From contig BPJV01000014.1 of assembly GCA_026004795.1 (NCBI GenBank), forward strand, positions 1 to 47,427: a DNA stretch of 47,427 nucleotides, written 5' to 3'. The notes beneath the pieces were generated by a model. It saw nothing but the letters and a program-made list of their open reading frames with translations, made no database searches and had not been told where the DNA came from. This DNA comes from Pirellulaceae bacterium. GTDB taxonomy: Bacteria; Planctomycetota; Planctomycetia; Pirellulales; Pirellulaceae. Within the stretch, counting starts at the first letter, position 1; every line of letters begins with the position of its first letter. A program made the translations under genes and the position numbers. Positions 38,293 through 46,921 of the stretch are shown here, in pieces.

Positions 38293-39771
38293 TCAGAATT
38301 CTGCACCGGAGCCTTTTCGTTCCGACTCGGCCTTGAACTCCGGTGCCGCTTCTCGCGGCAACCATGCCATGAGGCGCTCGCGCACCGCACGAAACAACGG
38401 ATCGTGCACCACATTATGCAATTCCTGTGGATCGCTCCGATGATCGTAAAGCTCCTCGCCGCCATCCTCGTAGACGATCAACCGCCAATCACGATCACGA
38501 ACCGCGTGATTGCCATAATAGGAAGAAATGATGGCCGGACGATGGCGAACCGCATGAGGATCGCGCAGCTGCGGCACCAACGATTCTCCTTCTAACCAAT
38601 GGTTCGGCGACAGTTGGCAGAGCTCCACCAGCGTGGGATAGATGTCCAGCAGACTCACCGGCTCAATACAAGGTTCTCCGGGCACAATCTCTGGACCAAC
38701 GATCAACAGGGGAACACGCGTCGATTCCTCCCACAAGGTCCTCTTTCCCCAATGCCATTTTTCTCCCAGATGAAAGCCATGGTCGCTCCACAAGACAATG
38801 TAGGTATGGTCGGCATAGGGACCGCTATCCAATGCTTCCACCAGCTTACCGACACAATGATCCACGAAACGGATCGATGCCAGGTAGGCTTGAGTCAATT
38901 CCCGCTCGCAGTCCGCGGCAAGCACTTCCGCATGGGTCGGAGCGGCAAGGAAGCGATTCAGATCGCGAAAATTCGGCGGCACGTCACTCAAATCATCCTC
39001 GACGATGCGAGCAAGTCGTACGTGCTCGATGGGATAGTCATCAAACCAATGAGCAGGCACGCAGAGCGGCACATGCGGACGATAAAAACCAACCGACATC
39101 AAGAACGGTGAATCGAACCCCTCCTCGCGTAACAACCGCGCTGCTTGGACGGCCAGCTGATAATCTCCCATCGCCTCATCGTCAACGGGGAAGGGGCCCC
39201 AGTCCCATGCCCGATGCCAATGGGATGGCCGATGCAACGGTCGCGGTGGGGAAGGGTTCATCGGTCTTCCCAGCGACTGATCGATGTCAGCAGCCAGACG
39301 TCCCTGAAACCCGTGGTGCAACACCTTACCACCGCTGATCGTAGTATACCCATGCTGCCGAAAATAGCCGTGCATCGTCGGCACTTCAAGCAACGAGGGA
39401 AGCTCTTCATAACGGGGCCCCAATTCGTAGCTCCCGTGCGTGGTAGGAGCCACCCCGGAGAGCACACTGATGCGCGATGCCGAGCAGACGGGAACGGCAC
39501 AATGAGCGTTGGCAAATACCCGACCGCGCCGAGCCAAGGCGTCCATATGAGGCGTAGCGGCTTGCGGATGACCACCGAGAAACCCGGTCCAATCGTTAAG
39601 ATCATCGATGCAAATCATCAATACGTTGCATCGAGAGATAGAGTCGGCCGCCGGCTCGTTTCCGTAGTTGGCAACTGGCAACACGACAGTGGCGAAACAA
39701 ACCCAACCGGGAAAGAATACGATTGCACACCATCCACTTCGGCAACTCTCCACGGCAGCCCCCCTGTTCAA
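38293..39771 (-). CDS. Sulfatase (iduronate-2-sulfatase-like)
   Basis: 492 residues. Metal-binding Asp pair ICIDDLND near 54-61 and the active-site signature CSASR at 96-100 (C-X-A-S-R form; the Cys is converted to formylglycine by a maturation enzyme) identify a type I sulfatase. Further conserved parts are SGGKVLHHG, LWSDHGFHLGEKWHWGKRTLWEES with the late metal-binding DH, and YDHRSDPQELHNV at the end. A hydrophobic stretch before residue 35 may be a signal peptide. The only start available is a TTG at 39771, directly after two in-frame TAG codons, next to a run of six G (plus strand 39759-39764); removal of one G would join it to a longer upstream frame, so the true start is uncertain. Planctomycetes carry many such enzymes for sulfated polysaccharides. 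Confidence 0.88.
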   Translation of the reverse strand: MNRGAAVESCRSGWCAIVFFPGWVCFATVVLPVANYGNEPAADSISRCNVLMICIDDLNDWTGFLGGHPQAATPHMDALARRGRVFANAHCAVPVCSASRISVLSGVAPTTHGSYELGPRYEELPSLLEVPTMHGYFRQHGYTTISGGKVLHHGFQGRLAADIDQSLGRPMNPSPPRPLHRPSHWHRAWDWGPFPVDDEAMGDYQLAVQAARLLREEGFDSPFLMSVGFYRPHVPLCVPAHWFDDYPIEHVRLARIVEDDLSDVPPNFRDLNRFLAAPTHAEVLAADCERELTQAYLASIRFVDHCVGKLVEALDSGPYADHTYIVLWSDHGFHLGEKWHWGKRTLWEESTRVPLLIVGPEIVPGEPCIEPVSLLDIYPTLVELCQLSPNHWLEGESLVPQLRDPHAVRHRPAIISSYYGNHAVRDRDWRLIVYEDGGEELYDHRSDPQELHNVVHDPLFRAVRERLMAWLPREAAPEFKAESERKGSGAEF

Positions 39772-40061
39772 CTACTACGGCGCGAAGCACACCCTCCGAT
39801 TGATCCCCAAAACGATTGAGGGAAGCAACCGTCCCCTCACCAGGCTTAGAATCTCCCGCCTGCGGTCTGGTAATTCGCAGGTCGATGGACCTAATGGCTC
39901 TGATCAACCTAACTTATGCGATGACAACTCCTGCTGACACCCCCCTACCAGCCCGCCGCAGTTGATGCATCAAATAGGCCGCGAAACAGTACTTGACGAT
40001 GCGACGGATTAAGCAATCAATTCCCCGTAACTGCCGCGAGAAGAAACACTTAATCCAATGA
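39772..40061. other. Gene-free region before the hsdM/GxxExxY island
   Basis: 290 bases. It holds the upstream end of the sulfatase gene and its probable promoter. No other feature was seen. Confidence 0.4.
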
Positions 40062-40292
40062 GAACTCAGAACTAAGGCTACGCTGGAGGTCATCGCGAAA
40101 CACGATTCCGTCCTGCGCCCCGGCCGCTACGTCGGCCGCGCCGATGTAGCGGCCGATGTCGAAGACGACGGCGAACCGTTCGAGGAAACGATACAGCGGC
40201 TGACGTCCGAGCTGTCCAAGTGCCTGTCCGAATCGGAATCGCTCGCCGCGCAGATCAAGGCAAATCTGGAAGGGCTGGGTTATGGCGGGTAG
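40062..40292 (+). pseudogene. hsdM 3' fragment (type I methylase C-terminus), copy 1
   Basis: An open frame of 76 codons without its own start, from the TGA at 40059-40061 to the TAG at 40290-40292. It reads LRPGRYVG near the start, then FEETIQRLTSEL, and ends LAAQIKANLEGLGYG, which is the C-terminal end of type I restriction-modification methylases (HsdM: the TPGRYVG segment and the helical tail ending NLEGLGY). The catalytic NPPY domain is absent, so it is a remnant. The TAG stop is embedded in ATGGCGGGTAG, where the following ATG is the usual start of hsdS in such operons. Confidence 0.8.
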
Positions 40293-40302
40293 TCGGACGA
40301 TT

Positions 40303-40377
40303 GAAAACACAGAGGCACAGAGAGCACGGAGAAGCGGACGTGTGGTAAGCTCTGTGTTCTCCGTGCCTCTGTGTTTC
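40303..40377. repeat. 75-bp palindromic element, copy HP1
   Basis: Imperfect inverted repeat. The right arm is 21 bases ending CTCTGTGTTTC; the left arm begins GAAAACACAGAGGCAC and repeats the GGAGAA core after a short insertion. The centre is about 23 bases. It lies 11 bases after the first hsdM stop. Three further copies are at 40493-40567, 40985-41061 and 41176-41249. The arms differ by a few bases between copies, while the centre varies more, as expected if the stem is under selection. Confidence 0.9.
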
Positions 40378-40396
40378 AAAACCTCCCGGCGCGCGA

Positions 40397-40482
40397 CCGA
40401 GCTGTCCAAGTGCCTGTCCACATCGGAATCGCTCGCCGCGCAGATCAAGGCGAATCTGGAAGGGCTGGGTTATGGCGGGTAG
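40397..40482 (+). pseudogene. hsdM 3' fragment, copy 2
   Basis: Copy of the last 28 codons of hsdM (ELSKCLSTSESLAAQ and so on to LGYGG and stop). With the palindrome that follows it, it is a tandem duplicate of 40207-40378 with period 190 bases and about eight differences in 172 by eye. It has no start of its own and is continuous, through HP1, with a frame that starts at the ATG in copy 1. Confidence 0.85.
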
Positions 40483-40492
40483 TCGGACGATT

Positions 40493-40567
40493 GAAAACAC
40501 AGAGGCACAGAGGGCACGGAGAAGTGGACGCGTGGTAGGCCCTGTGTTCTCCGTGCCTCTGTGTTTC
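40493..40567. repeat. 75-bp palindromic element, copy HP2
   Basis: Second copy of the palindromic element, with the same left arm (GAAAACACAGAGGCAC) and right arm (CTCTGTGTTTC) as HP1. It ends 20 bases before the ATG of the GxxExxY gene, so it forms the left boundary of that gene, and its right arm provides an alternative in-frame GTG at 40561. Confidence 0.9.
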
Positions 40568-40587
40568 AATTCCATTGCGAGCACATC

Positions 40588-40965
40588 ATGAATACCAACG
40601 ACCTGACCAGTGCGATCATCGGTGCGGCCATCGACGTTCACCAACGGCTCGGCCCGGGACTTCTCGAATCGGCCTACCGCGTTTGTCTGGCGTACGAACT
40701 GCGGAAACAAGGCTTCGAGGTGATTGAGGAACAACCTATTCCGGTGGTTTATGACGACGTCAAACTCGAATGCGGATTCCGGGCGGACCTGATTGTGAAC
40801 AGACAGGTCGTGGTGGAATTGAAAGCAAAGTCAGCCATTCATCCGGTGGACAAGGCACAAACGCTGTCCCACCTGAGACTGATGGGGCTGCGCTTCGGGC
40901 TGTTGATCAATTTTCATGAGGTCAAACTGGTGGACGGCGTTCATCGGATTGTGAACGGGTATTGA
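40588..40965 (+). CDS. GxxExxY protein (PD-(D/E)XK nuclease superfamily)
   Basis: 125 residues. The name motif G-x-x-E-x-x-Y is seen in LGPGLLESAY near residue 25. A PD-(D/E)XK-type nuclease core follows: the Asp in GFRADLIVN and the ExK in VVVELKAK. The tail LMGLRFGLLINF is conserved in the family. The biochemical role of this family is not established. The gene is intact and lies between two copies of the palindromic element (HP2 20 bases before it, HP3 19 bases after its stop). The ATG at 40588 is chosen because upstream residues only translate the arm of HP2. Compared with the hsdM and integrase scraps around it, it is the only complete gene in the island. Confidence 0.9.
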   Translation: MNTNDLTSAIIGAAIDVHQRLGPGLLESAYRVCLAYELRKQGFEVIEEQPIPVVYDDVKLECGFRADLIVNRQVVVELKAKSAIHPVDKAQTLSHLRLMGLRFGLLINFHEVKLVDGVHRIVNGY

Positions 40966-40984
40966 GATGGAAGACCGGACGATT

Positions 40985-41061
40985 GAAAACACAGAGGCAC
41001 AGAGGGCACGGAGAAACGGCCGCACGATCGGCTCTGTGTTCTCTGTGTCTCTGTGTTTCAG
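40985..41061. repeat. 75-bp palindromic element, copy HP3
   Basis: Third copy, 19 bases after the stop of the GxxExxY gene. The left arm starts GAAAACACAGAGGCAC as in HP1; the right arm has CTGTGTCTC in place of CCGTGCCTC, so it is the most diverged copy. It leads without a gap into the third hsdM fragment. Confidence 0.88.
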
Positions 41062-41080
41062 AAAAACACCGCGGCCGGCC

Positions 41081-41157
41081 GAGTTGTACGAGTGCCTGTC
41101 CGAATCGGAATCACTCGCCGCGCAGATCAAGGTGAATCTGGAGGGGCTGGGCTAAGG
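41081..41157 (+). pseudogene. hsdM 3' fragment, copy 3
   Basis: Another copy of the hsdM tail (ECLSESESLAAQIK and so on), with an early TAA at 41155-41157 in place of the TAT GGC GGG TAG end of copies 1 and 2. It differs from them in more places, so it split off earlier or decays faster. Confidence 0.8.
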
Positions 41158-41175
41158 CGGGTAGCCGGATGATGG

Positions 41176-41249
41176 GAAACACAGAGGCACAGAGGGCACG
41201 GAGAAGCGGACGCGTGGTAGGCTCTGTGTGCTCCGTGCCTCTGTGTTTC
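41176..41249. repeat. 75-bp palindromic element, copy HP4
   Basis: Fourth copy, with left arm GGAAACACAGAGGCAC and right arm CTCCGTGCCTCTGTGTTTC. It marks the right edge of the repeated part of the island; the sequence after it has no similarity to the other units. Confidence 0.88.
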
Positions 41250-41328
41250 TACCCTCTCCGCGACGTCCCAAACTGATCTCCAGCGAGCTTCCGGTTCCCG
41301 GTAAGCGAGGGAGCCGGCGATTGACTGA

Positions 41329-41604
41329 TTTCAGAAAGTCGGCTGGCAGCGGACCTACAACCCCGAACTCGGTCCGGCAGACAACAAATCGGCGCGTGAG
41401 GTGATGCAAGATGACACACCCAAGCTAACGCTGGACACCTACGGCCACCTATTCCCTGGACAAGGGGCCGACGTGGTGGAACATATGCGGGGGATGCTAA
41501 ATAATTCTGACGACGAACCGCGCAGCCCGGCGGCAACCGCCACCGAGGACGCAGTTGCAACCGCTGAGCACGATTGCAGCGCGCAGCAGTTGGCGCAGCA
41601 TTAA
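41329..41604 (+). pseudogene. Tyrosine recombinase/phage integrase C-terminal fragment
   Basis: A frame open from 41329 to the TAA at 41602-41604. The part from 41404 reads TPKLTLDTYGHLFPGQGA, the C-terminal box of tyrosine recombinases that holds the nucleophilic Tyr (usually in TMDTYGHLF). The upstream catalytic Arg and His boxes are missing, so this is a 3' remnant of an integrase gene. The residues before 41404 do not resemble an integrase, which points to a recombination joint there. Confidence 0.75.
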
Positions 41605-41900
41605 GGATACGAGACGACGCTTTTCGGTGCGCCTGGGCGCAAAAGCGAATCAGTGCATCCAGCACCAGAGAAAAAGGATAAGTCCTTGCTAGTTGGCGAC
41701 TTGGGCGATGCTATGCGACGCCTCGCGAGTGCGTGCGAAAGCACAGCGGAAGCAACGGTCTTCATGAACACTCTCGGATCTGGCCAATCGCCGACTATCT
41801 TTGCCACTCACGTGTCTAGCGGGTTTACCTAGGTCCCTCGGTCACCATCAGCAAACGCAATGGCATCACTTTCAGGCAACAGGCGGAGCAGGTTCTTGTG
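41605..41900. other. Spacer between integrase scrap and MprF gene
   Basis: 296 bases. No gene, tRNA or obvious attachment site was found. The composition resembles the region that follows. Confidence 0.4.
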
Positions 41901-44559
41901 TCACCGGTGAAGCAATCTTCCCGCGCCGCCAGAGATGAGCGTGGCGACGTTGGCGAGGATTTGGGGTGTGGCGAGGCCGCCGGGGCTGGCGAGGTATTTG
42001 GGAAACCACTCGGGATCGAATTTGTCTTTGTAGTTTCGCAGGCCTTGAAAGTTGTAGAAGTGCTCGCCGTGGCGGAAGAGCAAATTCGAGACTCGGTTCC
42101 AGAGCGGGCCGAGGCGATGCGATTCCACGCCGGAAAGCGGAGCCATGCCGAGGTTGAACCATTGGTAACCCTGCTCGTGACCGTCGAGCATTAGCTCAAT
42201 GAACAGGTACTCCATGACTCCGTGGGGTGAATCGGGAAGGTAACGCATCAGATCGATGGACAGTTCTTCTTTGTTGGCACCCCTCCAGATGTTTGCGAAT
42301 GCGATCGCGTCATTCTGTTCATTGCGGATGAGGGCGATGTCATATCTGGCGAGATACAGTTCATCGAAGAAACCGAGTGAAAATCCTTTCTCTGCCGTCG
42401 ATTTGTCTCCCAGCCACGCATCGGAAATCTCTTTTAGCCTTGGCATTATGTTCGGAACGTCGGCTTGAGGAACGATCTCGAACCGCAGGCCAGCCTCGCC
42501 CGACTTCTTCTTGGTGCGACGCAGGTCTTTGCGCGAACTGCCTTCCAGCGAGAAGTCTTCCAGCGGCACGCGCGCCTCCTCACCGAGTTTCAGCATGGAC
42601 AATCCCATCTCGACGTAGCGACCCAGCGACGATTCATCGACCTGATAGAAGACCGGCCACACTCCGGCTGCATCGCAGGCTTCTCGAAAGTTCCACGCGG
42701 CGTCATCGGTGGATTCTTTCGGACCGATGGGGTCACCCATGGCGATCCAGCTATTGCCTTCGCAGCCAAACATGACCGCGGCTTTTCGGTCGTCGCTGAA
42801 AACAAATCGCTTGTCGCCTAGAAGTGCGAGGTTCGCGTGCGTGGCTTCTGTGCCCGCAACAATGTTGGTGACTTCCGCCAGTTCTTCGTCACTCGCAAGA
42901 TCAGGCACGTTGGGGTGAGACCGCAACACGCGAGCGACGGCAACCAGAGCAATTGTCACTGCAGCACCAGGAAACCAACCCTCGCAGCGAACGCGGCGCG
43001 TCGCCGTGGTAAGCAAAATCCCACCACAGACTGTCGCGGTATTCGACGTGCCGATACGCGAAGAGGACCACCCACAGTATCAAACCAAGTGAAATCACGA
43101 TGGTTGCGATCCAGCCGACCGTAAGCTTCGGTGCGAGGAGTTGTCCGCGACGATAGAAGTGCTTGCGGCACGGAAGCAATGCGAGTAGCAGAACGAGCAG
43201 GATCGTCGCTTCTTCGTAGTCGAAGCCTTTGAGCAGCGAGACTACAATGCCCACCCCCGAGCAACCCGACGGTGACGCTCCACGCCGCATCAATTCGGCG
43301 ATACAACGCACGAGCGAGGATCAAGAGCAAAGCGCCGATCACGCTGCCGAGGAAATGGGAGAGTTCCACCACCGGCAATGGCATCATCCGCCGGACGATT
43401 TGCATTCGACCGTCCGCCGCAGGAAGCGCTCCGGAAATCAACAGAATGATCCCGGCGACGAATACGGCCCCCGGTGATGATTCGTGGACTGACGATACTC
43501 GTCCATTTGACTGCTTGGCCGGAGTACGCCGCAACTCTTGCACTGTGATGCCGCAGCGTTGCAATCGCAACGGAAACGACGGCTAACACCAAGGGAAACA
43601 GGTAATAGATGACTCGGTAAGCCAGCAGCGTTGCTACAAGACCATGCGTCGAATGCGGCAGCATCGTGATCAGGACCAGTTCGAGAACGCCGAGACCTCC
43701 GGGCACATGGCTGATCAATGCGACAATGATTGCCAGCAGAAAGATCGCGGTGAATGACAGGAAGCTGATCGAGACATCGCTGGGAAGCAGGACATACAAC
43801 GCAGCCGATGCACACAGAAAGTCGGCGGCGGCCACTCCCGTCTGACTGATGGCGATTCGCAGGGGCGGTGGCTGGAAGTTGACACTGAAGAAGTGAAGAG
43901 GCTGCTTTCGGAATAGACAGGCTACAAAGTACAACGCTGGAATCGTCAACAGGATGATTCCAAGAGGCCGGCTGCTGGCCAGCGGAAGATTAAATTTTGC
44001 CGGTATATCAAAACGGCGTGACGAGAAACAGCGTCCCGCTTAGCGTAAAGAGCCCGACCCAAAATGCCGCTGCGATGAAGACAATCATCCGCACGATTTC
44101 CTGTGACGACATGCCCCATCCGGAATACAGCCGAACACGGACGGGAGTCCCACCAAAGACCGCACCGAGTGAATTGCTGAACGCGTAGTAGAGTAACGAA
44201 GCGATCGTAACCTGCCGAAAACTCAGCGGGTGGTGGACCAACCGCACTCCGAGCCAGTCGTATCCGATCAAAACGACGTAGTTACAGGCTGTGAACAGCA
44301 AAGCCAAGCCGATCGACCACCACGGCAAAGCGCGAAAGCTGGCCTCGATATCCGCAAGGTGAACCGACTTGAATTCGTGATGGAGCAACCAAAGTGCGAA
44401 ACCGAAAACAATTACCGACGCCACGTCGCGAATCACATGGCCGTATCGCGCAACGAACTGTGACAGGCGAGATTCACTCACGGCAACCGGCGTTGACTCC
44501 GGCTGACTTGCGGGAGCGATCGGCACCGATGCATCCTTTGCCGCTCCGGCGTCGCTCAT
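41901..44559 (-). pseudogene. mprF: MprF-like phosphatidylglycerol lysyltransferase, four +1 frameshifts
   Basis: The pieces together code for an MprF-type protein: an N-terminal multi-pass flippase domain (SLLYYAFSNSLGAVFGGTPVR, then SHVPGGLGVLELVLI) and a C-terminal DUF2156 GNAT-like aminoacyl-transferase domain (about residues 560-880, with GCEGNSWIAMGDPIG, FYQVDESSL and GMAPLSGVESHRLGP). The frame breaks near 44010-44013 (AAAA), 43468-43472 (CCCCC), 43254-43258 (CCCCC) and 42970-42971 (GG), plus-strand coordinates. Removing one base at each gives one frame of 884 residues (2659 minus 4 is divisible by 3), the usual length of MprF. Each restored junction makes good sense (VTPFDIPAKF, ITGAVFVAGI, GLLGVGIVVS, LVSGAAVTIA). 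The start has GGAGG upstream and overlaps the DUF1003 stop by ATGA. It transfers lysine or alanine to phosphatidylglycerol and moves the product to the outer leaflet. Confidence 0.82.
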
Positions 44560-45242
44560 TGTTTCCTCCCCAGTTCTTCCAGCAGGTCCGTCTGAACTTG
44601 TTGGATTTCCAGCAGACGATGCCATTGGTGAGTGAGCAACAGATCAAGCTTCGAGTGGAGATGACGGATTTCGAGTTCTGCTTTGAGATTGACGCGGTAA
44701 TCATTCTCGGCTCGCAATCGGTCTTTGGCCTCTTGCCGGTTCTGGCTCATCATGATCACCGGTGCCTGCACGGCTGCCAGACAGGAAAGCACCAAGTTGA
44801 GCAGGATGAACGGGAACGGGTCAAACGGTTTGCCGAGCAGTGTTAGCGAGTTGATTACGATCCACACCAGCAACACGCCGCCAAACAACAGGATGAACGT
44901 CCAGCTTCCGCCAAAGGTCGCGACACGGTCTGCGACGCGCTCACCGAACGTCGATTCTTGGTCGAGTGTGTTGTTGACATTCTCTGCGAGGATGTCGTGT
45001 TGCCGCAGGCTCTCGACAACCTCCTGTTCCAACGCAGTCAGTTCACCCTTCTCCTCAGTCAAAACATCCTGAACGTATTGACTGCGAAATTGATTCAGGT
45101 CGTCGTGACAAATGAAGCTTTCGGCGTTCCAGTCCGGGGCAGAAGCCTCGATCAAAGACACGACGGCGGGGCGAACGAACCGAGCCGGCGTGACGTCCGT
45201 GATGGGGAGTTCTTTTTTGCAGATGGCGCAATGAACATTCAT
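44556..45242 (-). CDS. DUF1003 membrane protein
   Basis: 228 residues. A short N-terminal part carries a C-X2-C pair (HCAICKKELP) that may bind zinc. The DUF1003 region has DRVATFGGSWTFILLFGG and two membrane helices (about 125-147 and 155-178), with NLVLSCLAAVQAPVIMMSQNR, which is diagnostic for the family. A charged C-terminal helix follows (KLDLLLTHQWHRLLEIQQ). Function of the family is unknown. It overlaps the NDH-2 stop and the MprF start by four bases each, so the three are translationally coupled. Confidence 0.92.
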   Translation of the reverse strand: MNVHCAICKKELPITDVTPARFVRPAVVSLIEASAPDWNAESFICHDDLNQFRSQYVQDVLTEEKGELTALEQEVVESLRQHDILAENVNNTLDQESTFGERVADRVATFGGSWTFILLFGGVLLVWIVINSLTLLGKPFDPFPFILLNLVLSCLAAVQAPVIMMSQNRQEAKDRLRAENDYRVNLKAELEIRHLHSKLDLLLTHQWHRLLEIQQVQTDLLEELGRKQ

Positions 45243-46583
45243 GGAAATGATTCTTCGTTTTTGTCTTCGGTTTGTTGTTTGTGATGAACGAGTACGACGT
45301 GGTCCTCACCGGTAATGATCCGAGAGCTGCGATTGAAGGTCAGGTAATTCCAGCCCCATTGAAAGAGGATCAAGACGCGATTCTGGAACTGAACGATCTG
45401 CATCAAATGCACGACGAGCCACAGAAGCCAAGCGAAGAATCCACAAAATTGACGCTTGCCGACTTGGGCCACCGCGGCCGCACGACCGATCGTTGCCATC
45501 GTGCCACGGTCTTTGTAGCGAAACGGATCGTTGACGGCTTTCCCATTTACCTTCGCAGTGATGCTTCCAGCGACGTAGGCGCCTTGCTGCATCGCCACGG
45601 GGGCGAGGCCGGGAAAAGGACGTCCTGACGCATCGCTGCACGACGCGATGTCACCAATGGCAAATACATTGTCAAAGTTGCCAACCGTCAAATTGCGTGA
45701 CACGGGCACTCGACCCGCACGATCGGGTTCGACTCCGCACTGCTCGGCAAGCATCCTGCCCAGTGGGCTGGCCTGAACACCAGCGGCCCATAGCACCGTT
45801 CGAGTCGCGATCGTCTCCTCACCGTCGGCCGTGGATAACTCAACGCAGTCTTCAGTGATCCTTGTGACCTTGGTGTGCGTGCGAACTTCAATCCCCAGCG
45901 ATCGAATCTTCTCGGCAGCTCGGTTGCAGAGTTCTTCCGGGTAGTGAGCGAGAACGTGTTCGGCTGCTTCGACGATCAGAATGCGGGAGTCTTCGGGATT
46001 GATGTGCCGGAAATCATGTTTGAGCGTATGCTTGGCGATTTCAGACAGCGCACCGGCAAGTTCTACGCCCGTTGGTCCGCCTCCGACGACGACGAAGGTC
46101 ATCAAAGCCTGACGAGTTTGCAGGTCGGATTCACGCTCGGCTGCTTCAAAAGCGAGATAGATTCGGCGGCGAATCTTGGTCGCATCTGCAATGGTCTTAA
46201 GTCCGGGCGCATTCGGCTCCCACTCATCGTGTCCGAAGTAGCTGTGCGTCGCACCGGCCGCAACGACCAGCTCGTCATAGCGGAGTTCGTCATCGGCAAA
46301 AACGACTTTCTGAGCGACGACATCAATCGCCTGCACTTCGGCTAACAGCACTTCACAATTTGCTTGCCGCCGCACGATGTATCGCAACGGTGTTGCGATG
46401 TTCGACGGAGACAACCCACCCGGTCGCCACCTGATAGAGCAACGGCTGAAACAGATGAAAGTTATGCCGATCCACCAGTGTGACGCGGACATTCGACTTA
46501 CGAAGCCGACGAGCAGTCTCCAGTCCGCCGAATCCGCCGCCAATGATGACGACATGTCGCTGTTGTTTGTTTGAATTGGGCAT
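45239..46583 (-). pseudogene. ndh: Type II NADH dehydrogenase (NDH-2), one +1 frameshift
   Basis: Two pieces join into a 447-residue NDH-2. The first holds the FAD-binding loop ([17 protein letters not shown]) and [18 protein letters not shown]; the second begins [14 protein letters not shown] and holds the NADH-binding loop VVGGGPTGVELAGAL and a C-terminal membrane-binding region (WLLWLVVHLMQIVQFQN). The frame breaks at a CCC run at 46419-46421 (plus strand); removing one base gives VATGGLSPSN, and 1345 minus 1 is divisible by 3. ATG at 46583 was chosen over the GTG three bases before. The enzyme passes electrons from NADH to quinone without pumping protons. First gene of the NDH-2 - DUF1003 - MprF operon. 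Confidence 0.85.
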
Positions 46584-46921
46584 CACTAACTTTGACTCAA
46601 AAACAGATTCCTGCGAGCGAGGGGCCAGTACTTCTGGCTTGACGCAAATGCGTTTTCCATTCGCAGGCCATTCTATCCGATCACCTTTCGCTTGCTATCA
46701 GCCGCGAAGTTGTCGGGGCAATTTGTGTCTCCGGGAAGTCTTGTCGCGCCTGCTCGTCCGGTGAGATCACTTTCATCGGGCGAGCTTTTTGTTTGTCGTA
46801 GTGGAAGAGGGGACGAGGCCCCGAAACTCTGTTCTCTGCTCGAAGGATTCGTTGCCTCATCCACTACTGCTTTGCGAGCGCGTGCAAGCAATCTGCACGA
46901 TGCTTGGTAGAATCTTCCGTT
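46584..46921. other. Divergent promoter region between ndh and kup
   Basis: 338 bases between two divergent genes, so both promoters must lie here. A TTGACG hexamer at about 46638 is seen but has no matching -10 at the usual spacing, so no promoter is called. Confidence 0.4.

Noticed and set aside
40050-40734. Minus-strand frames across the hsdM/palindrome island
   Set aside because: They run through the palindromes and duplicated tails with the same peptide repeated, and match no family.
46630-46680. TTGACG as a -35 box upstream of kup
   Set aside because: No TATAAT-like hexamer lies 16-18 bases after it.
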